Origin: Aldrovandia affinis
Lineage: Eukaryota > Chordata > Actinopteri > Notacanthiformes > Halosauridae
NCBI GenBank assembly: GCA_029706075.1
Contig: JAINUG010000011.1
Span: 8,065,001-8,129,000 of the forward strand
Direction of reading: 5' to 3'
DNA length: 64,000 nucleotides
The translations under genes and the position numbers were made by a program. This document shows positions 53,384-64,000 of this stretch, piece after piece (the first letter of the stretch is position 1; each line of letters starts with the position of its first letter). The notes beneath the pieces were generated by a model that was given only the letters and a program-made list of their open reading frames with translations, was not told where the DNA came from and searched no databases.

Positions 53384-53500
53384 GCTGCTGGGTGGCTCAT
53401 CCTGTCAAGGCAAGTCTTTTCTAGTGGGTGGATGAGCCCCATGGACTGCAAGCTGTTAGAGTACTGTTCTAGTGTGTGGATGAGCCCCACAGTCATCCCG
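53384..53500 (+). repeat. Dispersed 50-bp repeat, copy 3 (SINE-like)
   Basis: GCTGCTGGGTGGCTCATCCT GTCAAGGCAAG then TCTAGTGGGTGGATGAGCCC. Longer than the copies at 42531 and 44745. It has a box A-like start but no clear box B. Confidence 0.55.
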
Positions 53501-53757
53501 CATCCTGTTAACCCCTTAACCTTCACCCCCTCTTTTTGAATTTATTTATTTATTTATTTAGATATAACCAAATATAACAGTTCATAGCTCAAGAATATAA
53601 TGTTTATGAGGATGTGCATGTGGACATAAAGTACCAAATAGGTGTTTTATTGCTTTCTTGTGTAGAAAGTAATGTTTGAAATGCAATAAAGGGGTCACAT
53701 TTTATGATATACCTATATAATTTTGTGCATGCCTTGTACAACGTGTCAACTTCACCT

Positions 53758-55263
53758 TCACCTATCTGCTTCGTGCCTTGTGGCACATAAGGCCTCCACA
53801 GAGCATCTCCACTTCTCCCGGTCCGCAGCAGCCACTCTAGCTTCGGCCCATGATCTCCATCCCGCTCCATCTCTTTCCTTCTCCACTGTGCATCTCCAGG
53901 TGGTCTTTGGTCTTCCTCTTTTTCTTTTTCCTTCTGGTGCCCAGGTCATTGCTATGTTGCAATCGTTGTTTTGGTCCTGCCTTAGTATGTGGCCGATTGT
54001 CTTCCATCTCCTTCGCTTCACTTCCTCGCTCAGTGGTCTCATGCTGCCTCTTTCTAGTAGTTCTTCAGTGCTGATGTGGTCTTGCCATTGGATTTGTAGG
54101 ATTCTTCTTAAACACTTGTTGTGAAACACATCAACTGCCTTGTTGTCTCCTTTGTTCATTTTCCATGTTTCACATCCATATACCAGCACTGGTACTACCA
54201 GTGTTTTATACAGCCTGAGCTTTGTTCTTCTTGTGATGCTCTTGGAGTTCCAGATCTTCTTTAGTCTGACGAATGCACCTCTTGCTTTTGAGATTCTGTT
54301 CTTCAGGTCTTTCATTCCTCCCCCTTCTTTACTCACTGTAGCTCCCAGGTAAGTGAATTCTTCTACGTCTTCAATATCTTCTCCATTGATCTTGATCTTA
54401 TCTTGGTTTTTGTTTTCTCTGTGTTGATCTTGAGTCCAGTCCGTTTGGCTTCTTTTTCCATCCTTGATGTTTTTTCTTGCATATGCTGTTTAGTGTGGGA
54501 GAATAATGCTACATCATCTGCAAAATCTAGGTCATCAAGCTTTGATGTAAACTTCCACCTGATTCCATTCTCGCCGTGTTCAACTGTTCTTTTCATTATC
54601 CAGTCCATGATGATCAGGAACAAGAATCCTGACATATTGCACCCCTGTTTGACGCCACTTTTGATGTTAAACCACTCACATATTTCTCCTTGATCTATAA
54701 CTGCGCACTGAAAGTCTTCATAGAATGTTCTCACCATTCTGATAATCTTCTCTGGGATTCCGTACTTCTTCATAATGAGCCATAGACTTTCCTGATGGAC
54801 AGAGTCGAACGCTTTTTCAAAATCTACAAAGTTCAGATATAGTGTTGCTTGCCATTCGTCAACCTGCTCGATGATGTTCCGTAGTATGAACACTTGTTCT
54901 GTTGTTCCTCTGCCCCTCCTGTAACCTGCTTGTTCCTTCCTTAACCTGGAGTCAATTCCACCTCTGATCCGGTCTATGATGATCCTGCCAAGTATCTTAC
55001 CCACAATGGGGAGCAGGGTGATGCCTCTTTCCTTTCTTGGCTAGTTTTATGATGAGCCCTCTCTTCCAGTTCTTTGGGATCTTTTCGTTTCTCCATATTT
55101 TCTCCAGCAGCTGGTGTATCTTCATTGTTGAGAAATCTATGTCGGCTTTTAGTATCTCTGCAGTAATGGAGTCTATTCCTGGTGCTTTTCCATTCTGTAG
55201 TCCTTTTATCACTTCTTTTACTTCTCCTAGTGTTGGTTCGTGTACAGCGATCTCTTCAATCAT
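53758..55263 (-). pseudogene. LINE reverse transcriptase and C-terminal region (frameshifted)
   Basis: Three pieces in alternating frames: 55263-54997 (PTLGEVKEVIKGLQNGKAPG IDSI), 55004-54363 (AGYRRGRGTTEQVFILRNII, FVDFEKAFDSVHQ, SGVKQGCNMSGFLF and catalytic LDFADDVALF), and 54336-53758 (RLYKTLVVPVLVYGCETWKM, KRKRGRPKTTWR). Catalytic residues are present, but frameshifts near 55380, 55000 and 54350 stop full translation. Confidence 0.85.
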
Positions 55264-55376
55264 GTCAGTGAGTTCACATTCTTCCTCCTCGGTTATTGGA
55301 TGTTCCGGTTCTTCTCTGTTAAGTACTTCTTTGAAGTGCTCTGTCCACCTTGCCTGTACTTCCTCTTTTCCACTGA

Positions 55377-56723
55377 TCAGGATACCTTTCTTGTCAAGGA
55401 CTGCTGTGCTTTGCCTGGGTCTCTCGTTGCAGTGTCTTTGTGAGTGCGTATAGTGTCCTCATGTGTTGTTTTCTTGCGGCGTCTTCTGCCCTGTTTGCAA
55501 TGCTCTGCATTGTCTGTTTTTATACTTCTCTTGGTTTCTCTGTCTTTCTCTGCATACTGTAATTTGATCCATTTCTTGATTCTCTCTGAGTGGGTGCTCA
55601 GAATCTTCCTATTTATTTCTGCTCTTTGGTCAACAAGTCTCCAGGATTCTTCACTGATCCATGGTTTTTTCTTCTTTCGTGGTCTACCTAGGACTGCTTC
55701 AGCCGCCTCTGTGTAGGCTTTCTCCATTACCTGAGAGTCATGCTCAACCTCGTCACCTTCTTCCACTTCTGTCTCTTCACTTTCTAGCACTAAGTATCTG
55801 TTTCTCAGACTGATGGTAAATGTCTTCAAGATGTTTTCATTCTTCAGCTTTGCTGTATCATAATTGACTCTGGGATTTTTCTTTTCTTTTGGATGTGTTT
55901 TCAGTTTTAGCTTGACTGTTGTGCATACAAGGTGATGGTCGCTCCCAATATCTGCAGACCTGTATACTCTTGTATCTTCCACTGAGTTCCTGAATCTTTT
56001 GTTAATTATCACATGGTCTATTTGATTCCTGGTCTTTCCGTCTGGGGATATCCATGTTGCTTTGTGTATGTCCTTGTGTGGGAATAGCGTTCCAGTGACA
56101 ACTAGTTCATTGAAGTCACATAAATTGCACAGCCTTTCTCCATTGTTGTTTCTCTTCCCAAGCCCGTGCCTGCCCATTACTCGCTCGTACCCTTCATTTT
56201 CGTCTCCTACTTTGGCATTCATGTCTCCAGTGATGATCAGCATGTCATGTGTGTTCCTCTTGTCTAGTATATCTTGCAGTCTTTGGTAGAATTCGTTCTT
56301 TGTTTGCTCTTCTGCATCTTCAGTGGGTGCATAGATGTGCACAACCGTCATCTTGATGTGTTGGGAATAGTATCGGGCTTGAATGATTCTTTCGCTGACT
56401 GGCGTCCAATCAATCAGGGCTCTTGCTGCCCTTTTTGACATCAATATGCCCACTCCCTGTTGGTGGTCGTCATCGTCTCTTCCTGAGTAGATGATGGTTT
56501 GTCCTTCCATGAGTTCCACTTTTCCTTGTCCCGTCCAGTGTGTCTCGCTGATGCCCATGATGTCAATATTTTTGCTGCTCATTACCTTTGCCACCATGGT
56601 GATGTTTCCACTTCTGTACAGCGTTCTTACATTCCAATTTCCAAGCTTCATAGCTTCTTTCGGGTGCACTAATGACCTAATCGGCCCAAAGGCGTCCTCG
56701 CGGCTTTGGTCTTTGGGCGTCAT
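55377..56723 (-). pseudogene. LINE AP endonuclease (open, 448 codons)
   Basis: The intact frame begins MTPKDQSREDAFGPIRSLVH. It carries the APE motifs in order: LGNWNVRTLY, ISETHWTGQG, HIYAPTEDAEEQ, ITGDMNAKVGDEN, ATWISPDGKTRNQIDHVI and IGSDHHLV. It continues into an RT linker, then shifts frame near 55380. The endonuclease domain itself looks complete. Confidence 0.85.
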
Positions 56724-57029
56724 GGTGTCTCTCTTGCTAGGAGGACTGGCTATGGTGTCCCGTGGGTTCCGTGAATTTGCTCTGTTTCTAGTTTCTGTAA
56801 TAATATTTTTTTTTCCAGGAGTGGGTTATTGGCCCGCAGCCCAACCCCCAACCTGGAGGGCCAGTGGGATCACTCTTTGTCTGTCCTCTACCTTTCGACC
56901 TGTTCGGCATGGGTAACCCTGCCAGGAGTACGAGACTCCGGCCGACATAGCTCTAGAGGTCATCGAGGTGCGCAAACTGCCCCACCACGATAAGGTGGTG
57001 ATCCCGTCGGGGCAGACAACGTGTCAACT

Positions 57030-59411
57030 ACGTCTGTGTAAACATTAGTCTCCTAGACCCAAGGGCTAGTGAACTAGAGGGCTTTTAGTGAGTGGTGTTC
57101 CAAAACCTTTCCAAGGTGGCCAAATTGGCCCAATGATTCATATTCACTTCTGTGGCATTAAACATTACAAGCCACGCTGTACTACACAGTACTGTAAGGG
57201 AACTAGTGCAAATGGGAGGAGAGGTGCATCTCTCATTGACTACTGGTAACCTGTAGGTGCCTGGTGAGTAGCTAGGGGGTGCTCATGCAGCAGGAAGCTG
57301 TGGCCTAAAAACAGCCAGAGTTGCACATTACTACACTCATATCTTAGCACTTATATGTTTCTCAGCATTGACTCTTTAACACTGATAAGTTACTGCACTT
57401 GTCATTCTGTATCTGAACTCTTCCATGTTTGTGTATCAGGTTTTTAAACTTCTTGCTGAATATTTTAAACTGTTCTGGGCTCTGTATAAAAGACACTGCC
57501 ATCCTCACTCAGTAGGCCCGCCAGCCTCATTAGCACCTATTCTGGTTGATCAGGTGCCTGCTGCCTGCTGCTAACAACACTTAAGGTTGTGGGACCACAT
57601 ATACTGAAAATGTATGCATTCATTACTGTAAGTCACTTTGGATACAAACTGTTGCAGGAATGGGACAGGCCTTGAAATGTGATTGGGCCTTCCAAATCAA
57701 GAGAATTGGAAGAACACTTTTTTAAATGGGATAATAACTAGAAAAGAAAAGTAAGAGGATTTTAAAAATTCATATACATTTTTAAAGCAGAATTCACCTG
57801 TATATTTCCACCCTGGCCTGGAAAATTCTCCCACAGGAGTGCACTGTTGGAGAGAAAATACTGGCATAGGCGCAAATCCGCCCTGACTAATGAGTCCATG
57901 TTGCTTCCCTGAAAGAAAGCAGAAGGGTATTTGTGTGAAACTCATCCACAGTGCAAACAGCCTTGTGTCAAGAAGACATTGAGACCTACCCAGTACTCCG
58001 TTTCCTGACTGAGCTGTTGCTAGGAGACCATACCCCGGATTAGCAAAGGTTCCATAAGGTGTTGCCATATGTGAGGAAATTATGAAAACATGGAACACAG
58101 AACATGGAACACAGAACATGGATTTAAATGAGGAAAATGTACGGGTGCCAGTGAGGTGAGTCACCAAAGTTTCTGGATCCATATTTTACATTTATGCATT
58201 GGTGCCTTCACTTTTAAGGTGAACTCCAGTCAAAAATACAGTTAATAAAAATTTAATATTAGCAGGGGTAAATGTAAACACAACCCCATTTTCCTACACA
58301 TTTGCAATCACAGACCACATGTGAAGAATACCCTTTGACGTGATGGTCTCCTTAAAGCAACTGAAACAGGATCGAAGGTTCCTATGCATTGGTAATGATG
58401 TGCTAAAGGTCACATCCACACAAGGATGCACCACTCCAGTTTTCAGCGCACATACGTACTCTTGGGTCAGAGTCCGTTTCCATGGAGATTATGATCTAAT
58501 GTATTTTCCTTCTTGGTCCTGCCACAGACCTGAATTATCCAGGTTCAAATAGGTGAATGAAAAGGTTCTAGTGATGTAATAGCCAGTTCAACAGTAGACA
58601 TGTTCTTAATGGAATATTTATGAATATTTATTAGAGCAACTCCGGTTTGGAATAGTCTCTTTTCAGATGGTCCTTGGTTTACCGTGTGATTAAATTAATT
58701 TAAAAAAGGGTGATGGCTTTCCATTTTGGCTTCAGGATTTCTGAAGTACTTTTCAGTGGTTGGCTGTTAGAGTACTCAGTAAGTACTTCTTCCTGTGTCT
58801 CACTTCCCGAAGGTGTTCATGCACCTTTATCACGATTCTCTCCTCTAAGCGATCCTGATTGGTCATATTAAATCATTGATAGGGGGGATCAACAGGGTTC
58901 CTCCCCTGTAATATGGGCAGGGCTTATCACCAAACAAAGTTCATTTACAGCCAGGTGTTATAAAATGCAAGGATATAAAAAAGGCTGGGTTGCGAGACAC
59001 AACTCCTTTAACCACTACACACTAGTAGCGATGCAAGTGTGAAGTTTCATTAAACTAAAATTGGGCAGCACTAACACATGCTTTCAGTGACACACTGATT
59101 TGAACTGATCATTGTGTTTTGCTGTGTGGACAACACTTTTTGATTTGTTCCATGCCAGTGATTGAATCACTGTAGTTCAACCCATCATGAGGTTCAGGAA
59201 GCCTCACTATACAGTACCACCCCACAAGTATAGATAGATAACAGTTCTTGTTTGATATGGGGCCTCCTTGAAAAAGCAATAACTCCTTTAGATATATATA
59301 GACAAATATAGCAAGGTTATTATTGTTTTAAGAATTGTGTAATTTACCCTTGAGTCACATTCTCTGTCTTGTTTTATAACTATGATTTACAAGTTTAAAT
59401 GTGAATGAGGG

Positions 59412-59460
<49 letters not shown>

Positions 59461-59898
59461 ACACTGTTGTGTTTTGTATTATGTTGACCTTGTGTTATGG
59501 AGAGTTGTATTACAATGTCTAATCTATAGCAATAGTGAAATTGCATATATCAATTATTCTTGTGTAGCCTAATATAAAATATTTATAAATAAAATGCAAG
59601 AAATAAAAATATTCCCCCACTAATATTTACTTATTTATTAATTTAATGAGATTGCGAAAACAATAATGAAGAATCCGTCATAGGTCAAAACAATAACAGC
59701 GACGCACATTCATTTGTCTACGACACATTCTTCTCCAACCAGTTCATTCAACCGACCGTCTGCCCAGGTGTACGGCAGCCTCAGCTGCTACAACCCGCCA
59801 GTAGATGGCCTCGAGGTCCATTTTATTCTAATGCTACTTAGGTGTATGCCTATATGCTTTGAAACCGTGGGCTGACAGACCTACAGAGGAGGTTGGAG
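57030..59898. other. Intergenic stretch, no gene recognised
   Basis: It contains an (ATA)n microsatellite (59411-59458). Open frames are short and without family resemblance. Confidence 0.4.
59411..59458. repeat. (ATA)n microsatellite
   Basis: About 15 perfect ATA units. Confidence 0.95.
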
Positions 59899-60018
59899 AG
59901 AGCTAATGCGTACAAAGAGGCGGAGACTATGCTGTATCCCTACCAAGGACTGAAGGTTCCTCCGAACTGATACGGCGAATGGGACTGCGTTGGTTCTTCC
60001 CTTCTGTCCAAACAACTA

Positions 60019-60135
60019 TAAGCCCAGAGATATACCTATTGCTGGAATAACGCCCAGAAACCAGAAAAGGGAAAAAATCACTTACGAATCGAGGACGCGT
60101 TTATGTCGCCCACACATAAACGAAACGTTGCCAAG
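60019..60135 (+). other. Candidate promoter-proximal first exon of an unknown plus-strand gene
   Basis: A locally CpG-rich stretch with TATA-like CTATAAGC (about 60016) and, 84 bases on, ATG at 60103 reading MSPTHKRNVAK. It ends at a strong donor GCCAAG|GTAAGCG (60136). No downstream exon could be matched, so the gene is unknown and this may be chance. Confidence 0.25.
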
Positions 60136-62744
60136 GTAAGCGTTTCAAGAATCTTACGGACGGAATCTATGAGCCAATACCTGCCCGTATCACCTGTCCA
60201 CTGACTATGTAGCTGGCACGCTACATTTGACTTGAAAACTTTCACGCAAGATTGAATGCTAAATGGTCGTTCCTGGTTAGGATATCTAGCTATTCACTTT
60301 ACAACAGTCGGCGACCTGGCTCTTCGGTTAGTATGGACTTGTTCCGAGTCAGGAGTGTCGGCTGCACCAAAAATATTCATTTTACCTATATACTATAAAA
60401 CACACACTTTGACCATCTATCAACGTATCATATGAGGCGGGTGGTCTGTTGTGTGATCAATTACAGCAACCGTTGAATCCGTATTAGCCTCAGTTAAAAT
60501 AAGAAATGTACGTTTACGTTAGCGGTGTACTGTATTACCCAGTGCTTGCCAATGTGTCTCAACGCACATTACTCAGTCTAATTTCGAAAATGAAATGTCG
60601 TGTGCAATTACGTAATATTGCAGGGAACTGATGCCATGTGTATTATTTGGAAGTATAGCCCACTCTACCTGATCAGTTGACCCATGTATTACTGTTGCGA
60701 TACATCTGCTTTGTTTTTTTGGTTCAATGAATCTGATATTGTTACATCGAATAGTTCTTGAGTTGACTTTCATTTTGATTTTGCAGTGACTGTTCTCCCA
60801 GGTTATTTACACACGCTATTTGAATGTTTCTTTTCCCTTAAGTGCCGCCAGGTACAACGCCAGGGAAAGGTCGGGGGCTTCTGCAGTCAAAGTGCTCGGA
60901 CAGTGTCTCGTGACCCGTTCCGCATGGTTAGGTGTTCTTTGGTCCTCAAAGAACTACATCTGTAGCCTATCGTATTTCAAAAGTTAATATTGTGTCTTTG
61001 TAGCAGAGTTAATGGAGTTTCTCGGTATGACATTTGGAATGTACCAGAACTTTTTCTATTTCTAACTCCAAAACTAGTGATTAAAACAGTCTTGTACCCG
61101 TTTGTGTGGTAATAACGTCTCCCCTCTCAGCCTAACTTGTCATTCATCCAAACTTTGTAGAAGTTCTTGAAAGCCTGAACACGACCCACCCCTTCACATT
61201 AGTCAAGGCGAATTGAGTTTACTTGATTAGTCTAATGGAACTTAACCCCGCATGCATATTGAAGTCAGCCCAAACAAACAGGGAGAACCCATTTGAACAG
61301 GATGAAAAATTCAACGCAGTACACTCAAGAATGCGGCGACTTATTTTCGCGTTACAACCACAAAATAACCTGCGTTTCTTTTATATCTTCACACAAAAGA
61401 ACCTGGCAGATTACATTCAGTAGCCGAAGATAAACACCCCTAGTCTTACAATTGCGGTTGGTGGAAAATGAAGTCCAGAAATATTTGCTCAAGTTTTTAA
61501 GCATGTCCTTTAGGCGTGTTGTGGCCAAGCTGTCCAACCCTTGACCTGCAGTGCAATAATATAGTTTAGTTTATTATTGTAATGTAGCAGTGATATCAAT
61601 GAAATGTATATAATAGCAAAATAAATGGGTGGATGAAAGAATTCCCCAGGGGCTTGAAAATACCCCACATTTATTAGTCAAGATCAACAAGATCAATTTG
61701 ATGTATGTACAGAGAAATGACTAATACAAATCAGGTCTGAAGTGTCCCCCAATCTCTTATCTGATTTGATTCATGTGGAGATGAAGGGTGAGTTCACCAG
61801 GCAAAATGTGTTGTGGTTTTTCCCTTTCTGTGGCAGATGTCATTCAGATCTAAACATGCTCCCAAGCCCCAACTACATTTCCAGGAAACAACAGATTGTT
61901 AGATCCCATTCAGGTCTTGTTGACAAACTGCCAAGGCATCAGAGACAAATGTTTGGGGACTTGTTAGTTTGTTTTTATTTGTTTCCCAAACTTGTTTGTG
62001 ACCGCTGTGATTTTCACCTTGGGCTTCCGCACCTTGGGCTTTTGGCATGGCTGCTTGGGTTGGTTCGCTCAGCTCCTGAATTGATTCATAACCTGGTGAG
62101 GGTGCCAAGTGATAAGACAAAAATTGCACCAAACTGTATTATTGTGCAAAGGTTTTGTGGTGACAGCAGGGGTGGAATGATTGTATCCCTTTAATTAATG
62201 CCCAAGAGCCATAATTTGCTGGTATGGAAGGTTTATGATGCAGTTTCCTGGTACGTTTTTAGGAGGAAGTTTGTAGGCAATCATAGCAATCTCTGAAAAC
62301 ACCACGATGTTATATTGAACATGACAAGGATTTTGCATGGGACTTAGCAGGGGGGAAAGTGCTTTAGCACCCTGTTTAGTGTATACCATTTTAATTTGAT
62401 TGAATTAGATTTAAATGTTCTGTTTTTCCACTGCACAGGAAATTCCAAGAGTGTCCTTTTTCTATCTCGCCCCAACCCCACCCCACTCCCACTCCCACTC
62501 CACAGCAGTTGCTAACTTTTTAAAATTGAGGTAACTTATCTTTTCAGGTGTTTTTGTACTATTATGTATTTTGTTGTCAGATGTATCTAGGTAGTTACAA
62601 ATTTGGGCATGGTTACAGGATTGACATAGATATCTTGCAGTAGCGGTTTAGTGATGTTGCTCTTACATTCACTGATGTGGGAGTGTTGTTAGTCAGATCA
62701 CTTGCTCATAAAGCTCATGTGGATGCACTTATGTTCTCGTGTTG
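60136..62744. other. No gene recognised
   Basis: If the exon at 60019 is real this would be its first intron. No exon, RNA gene or transposon was identified. Confidence 0.35.
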
Positions 62745-62804
62745 TAAGTCGCTCTGGATAAGGGCGTCTGCTAAATGACTGTAATGTAATGTAATGTAAT
62801 GTTT
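62740..62804 (+). repeat. L2-like tail
   Basis: TTGTAAGTCGCTCTGGATAA then GGGCGTCTGCTAAATGACTG and a TAATG repeat: the standard 3' tail of teleost L2 elements and L2-tailed SINEs, with no body. Confidence 0.8.
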
Positions 62805-62984
62805 GTCAGGGTAGGAAGAGCAAAGATAACTGAATGTGCTCCAGAAGTCAGGCTCTATCTACTGTTTTTTTTTAGTTTGCCACAATGAATGGACACACAT
62901 AGGCTGAACCTGACGAAGACTGCCCACATTAGATCTAAACTAAATTTAGGTCTAAACATTTGTTTTAAAGCAGTTTATTTGGCA

Positions 62985-63205
62985 GGGACTGTACACATCA
63001 ATCAACATTTCAGTTTACATATGAAATGTTTATTTATTTATATTTTGATTATATTTTCTTTAAATAATTTGGCTTCAATTAAAGGTTAGATTTCGCTCAT
63101 ATTTTGAGTGTAAGACCAAGCTGATGAACAGCAACAAAAAAGATTTCATAGATTATTGCTTATCTTTACCAAGGGTGCCAATAATTCTGGAGGGTACAGT
63201 ATCAC
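62985..63205 (+). mobile_element. Tc1-like transposon end fragment
   Basis: CTTTACCAAGGGTGCCAATA ATTCTGGAGGGTACAGTA is a Tc1-type right terminus. The preceding 170 bases (TCAATTAAAGGTTAGATTTC ...) look like the usual sequence before that end. No transposase. Confidence 0.55.
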
Positions 63206-64000
63206 TTCAAAACACAACTCGGCCTTAACCAGGCTCACCTCTACTGGTTTCTTGATTTGCCATTTTGTTACCCTGCACCTGTACACATGACTAGATGAAT
63301 GTATTTTCTTATTTTTCCTTGCATGCAGTCTGGTGTATTTGTCTTTCCCACCAGTGTACTGTCCAGGGTAGAGAGCGATGATGATACTCTGCTTCACTTT
63401 GATTGGATGAGCATTGATCATGTCACTTTGTCACTTTGCTTGCTGGAAATCAGCATGTCCATGGTGTGACATCATGCTAAATCAACACTTTCCAGGCCAA
63501 CCTTAATGCCATCCCCCCTGGATAAAGGTTTTTAGCTTTTTGTTCCCGTTCAGTTAAACTAATCTGAGGTAGAGAAATTGAAGGTGCTCTGCTAGGAGAG
63601 CACATGGATACACATTTTTCCTGCCCTGGGTCAGGTGTTTAAATAGATAATTACCTTGAGGTGAGGTATATTTAGGGTGTTCCTTTGCTTGGTCTTTGGA
63701 GTACAGTAGGGAGAAGAAAAAGGAGCTGTCCTACCTCCGTGTCCCTCGTGTGTATTGTTGTTTCATTGGCTCAGTTGTCACATCCAGAGGATGTGCTTCA
63801 AAGTCACATGTCTGAATCATCAGCAGTTTCTGTAAGCACTGTTTCTCCAGCTGTCGTAAAGCAAAGGCGCACTGCCCCGTCAACAATCCCCCCACACCCG
63901 ACCACCCCCTTCTTTTTCCAACACTTCCAAGAGGAAACTCTGGCAATCCTTGTGATCAAAGTGCCCCTCCTCTCCCCCTCAACTACCAACACCACCACCA
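63206..64000. other. Right flank, no gene recognised
   Basis: No coding match, RNA gene or transposon was seen. Confidence 0.4.

Larger units (their letters stand above)
53752..57015 (-). mobile_element. Nearly full-length RTE-like LINE
   Basis: It is flanked by a 14-bp target duplication ACAACGTGTCAACT (53738-53751 and 57016-57029). On the minus strand: a 5' hairpin (56977-57015), a short leader, an AP endonuclease, RT and a C-terminal domain, ending in a GGTGAAGGTGAA repeat. The coding region has at least three frameshifts. The protein resembles fish sequences named craniofacial development protein 2-like, which are LINE-encoded. Confidence 0.9.

Noticed and set aside
53723..56916. Plus-strand open frames across the RTE-like LINE
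   Set aside because: They are the opposite strand of clear endonuclease and RT coding sequence.
59880..59970. Short coiled-coil-like frame (LTDLQRRLERANAYKEAETM)
   Set aside because: Only about 33 codons, no start or splice signal that fits, and no known family; likely chance.
61742..62194. 150-codon open frame
   Set aside because: No start context, splice signals, domain or repeat pattern; compatible with chance.

Overview
The window is vertebrate genomic DNA, almost certainly from a ray-finned (teleost) fish. The evidence is one intron-rich conserved muscle gene in a dense field of teleost-type mobile elements: Tc1/mariner, hAT, L2, CR1 and RTE-like LINEs, tRNA-derived SINEs with L2-like tails, and Ty3/gypsy elements. 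The species cannot be fixed from the sequence alone. There is no bacterial operon, CRISPR array or rRNA gene.

The only complete cellular gene I can assemble is unc45b, the striated-muscle myosin co-chaperone, on the minus strand. I traced 19 coding exons from the ATG at 50772 to the stop at 24517. All introns are GT-AG, the phases agree at every junction, and the joined reading frame is 2781 nt (926 aa). A non-coding first exon is inferred near 51646-51670, below a TATA-like box (51693-51700) and a perfect CArG box (51715-51724). The introns hold SINEs with clear target-site duplications, a CR1, a Tigger-like element, several Tc1-like elements, three minisatellites and long CA/GT and GA tracts that touch splice sites.

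The left part (1-24000) is accessory DNA made of nested transposons. A hAT-type element (1038-5512, 8-bp target duplication) contains a second inverted-repeat element (1278-4287), which holds an L2 fragment. A second hAT (5757-7645) has its transposase interrupted by a 169-bp MITE. A degenerate Ty3/gypsy element (7876-16628) contains a SINE, a solo LTR and a Jockey/I-type LINE; that LINE contains a Tc1 element rearranged into a fold-back structure; and the gypsy itself sits inside a small palindromic repeat. Further gypsy and ZMYM-like hAT fragments follow. A 1.5-kb block (20461-21938) holds seven exact copies of a 14-mer in both orientations, a 36-bp perfect palindrome and a direct duplication. 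This last block is the best candidate for an undescribed element.

The right part (51700-64000) holds the unc45b upstream region, a nearly full-length RTE-like LINE (53752-57015, 14-bp target duplication), and a mostly featureless stretch with one weak candidate first exon on the plus strand (about 60019-60135). Apart from unc45b, everything recognised is either mobile DNA in decay or simple repeats.
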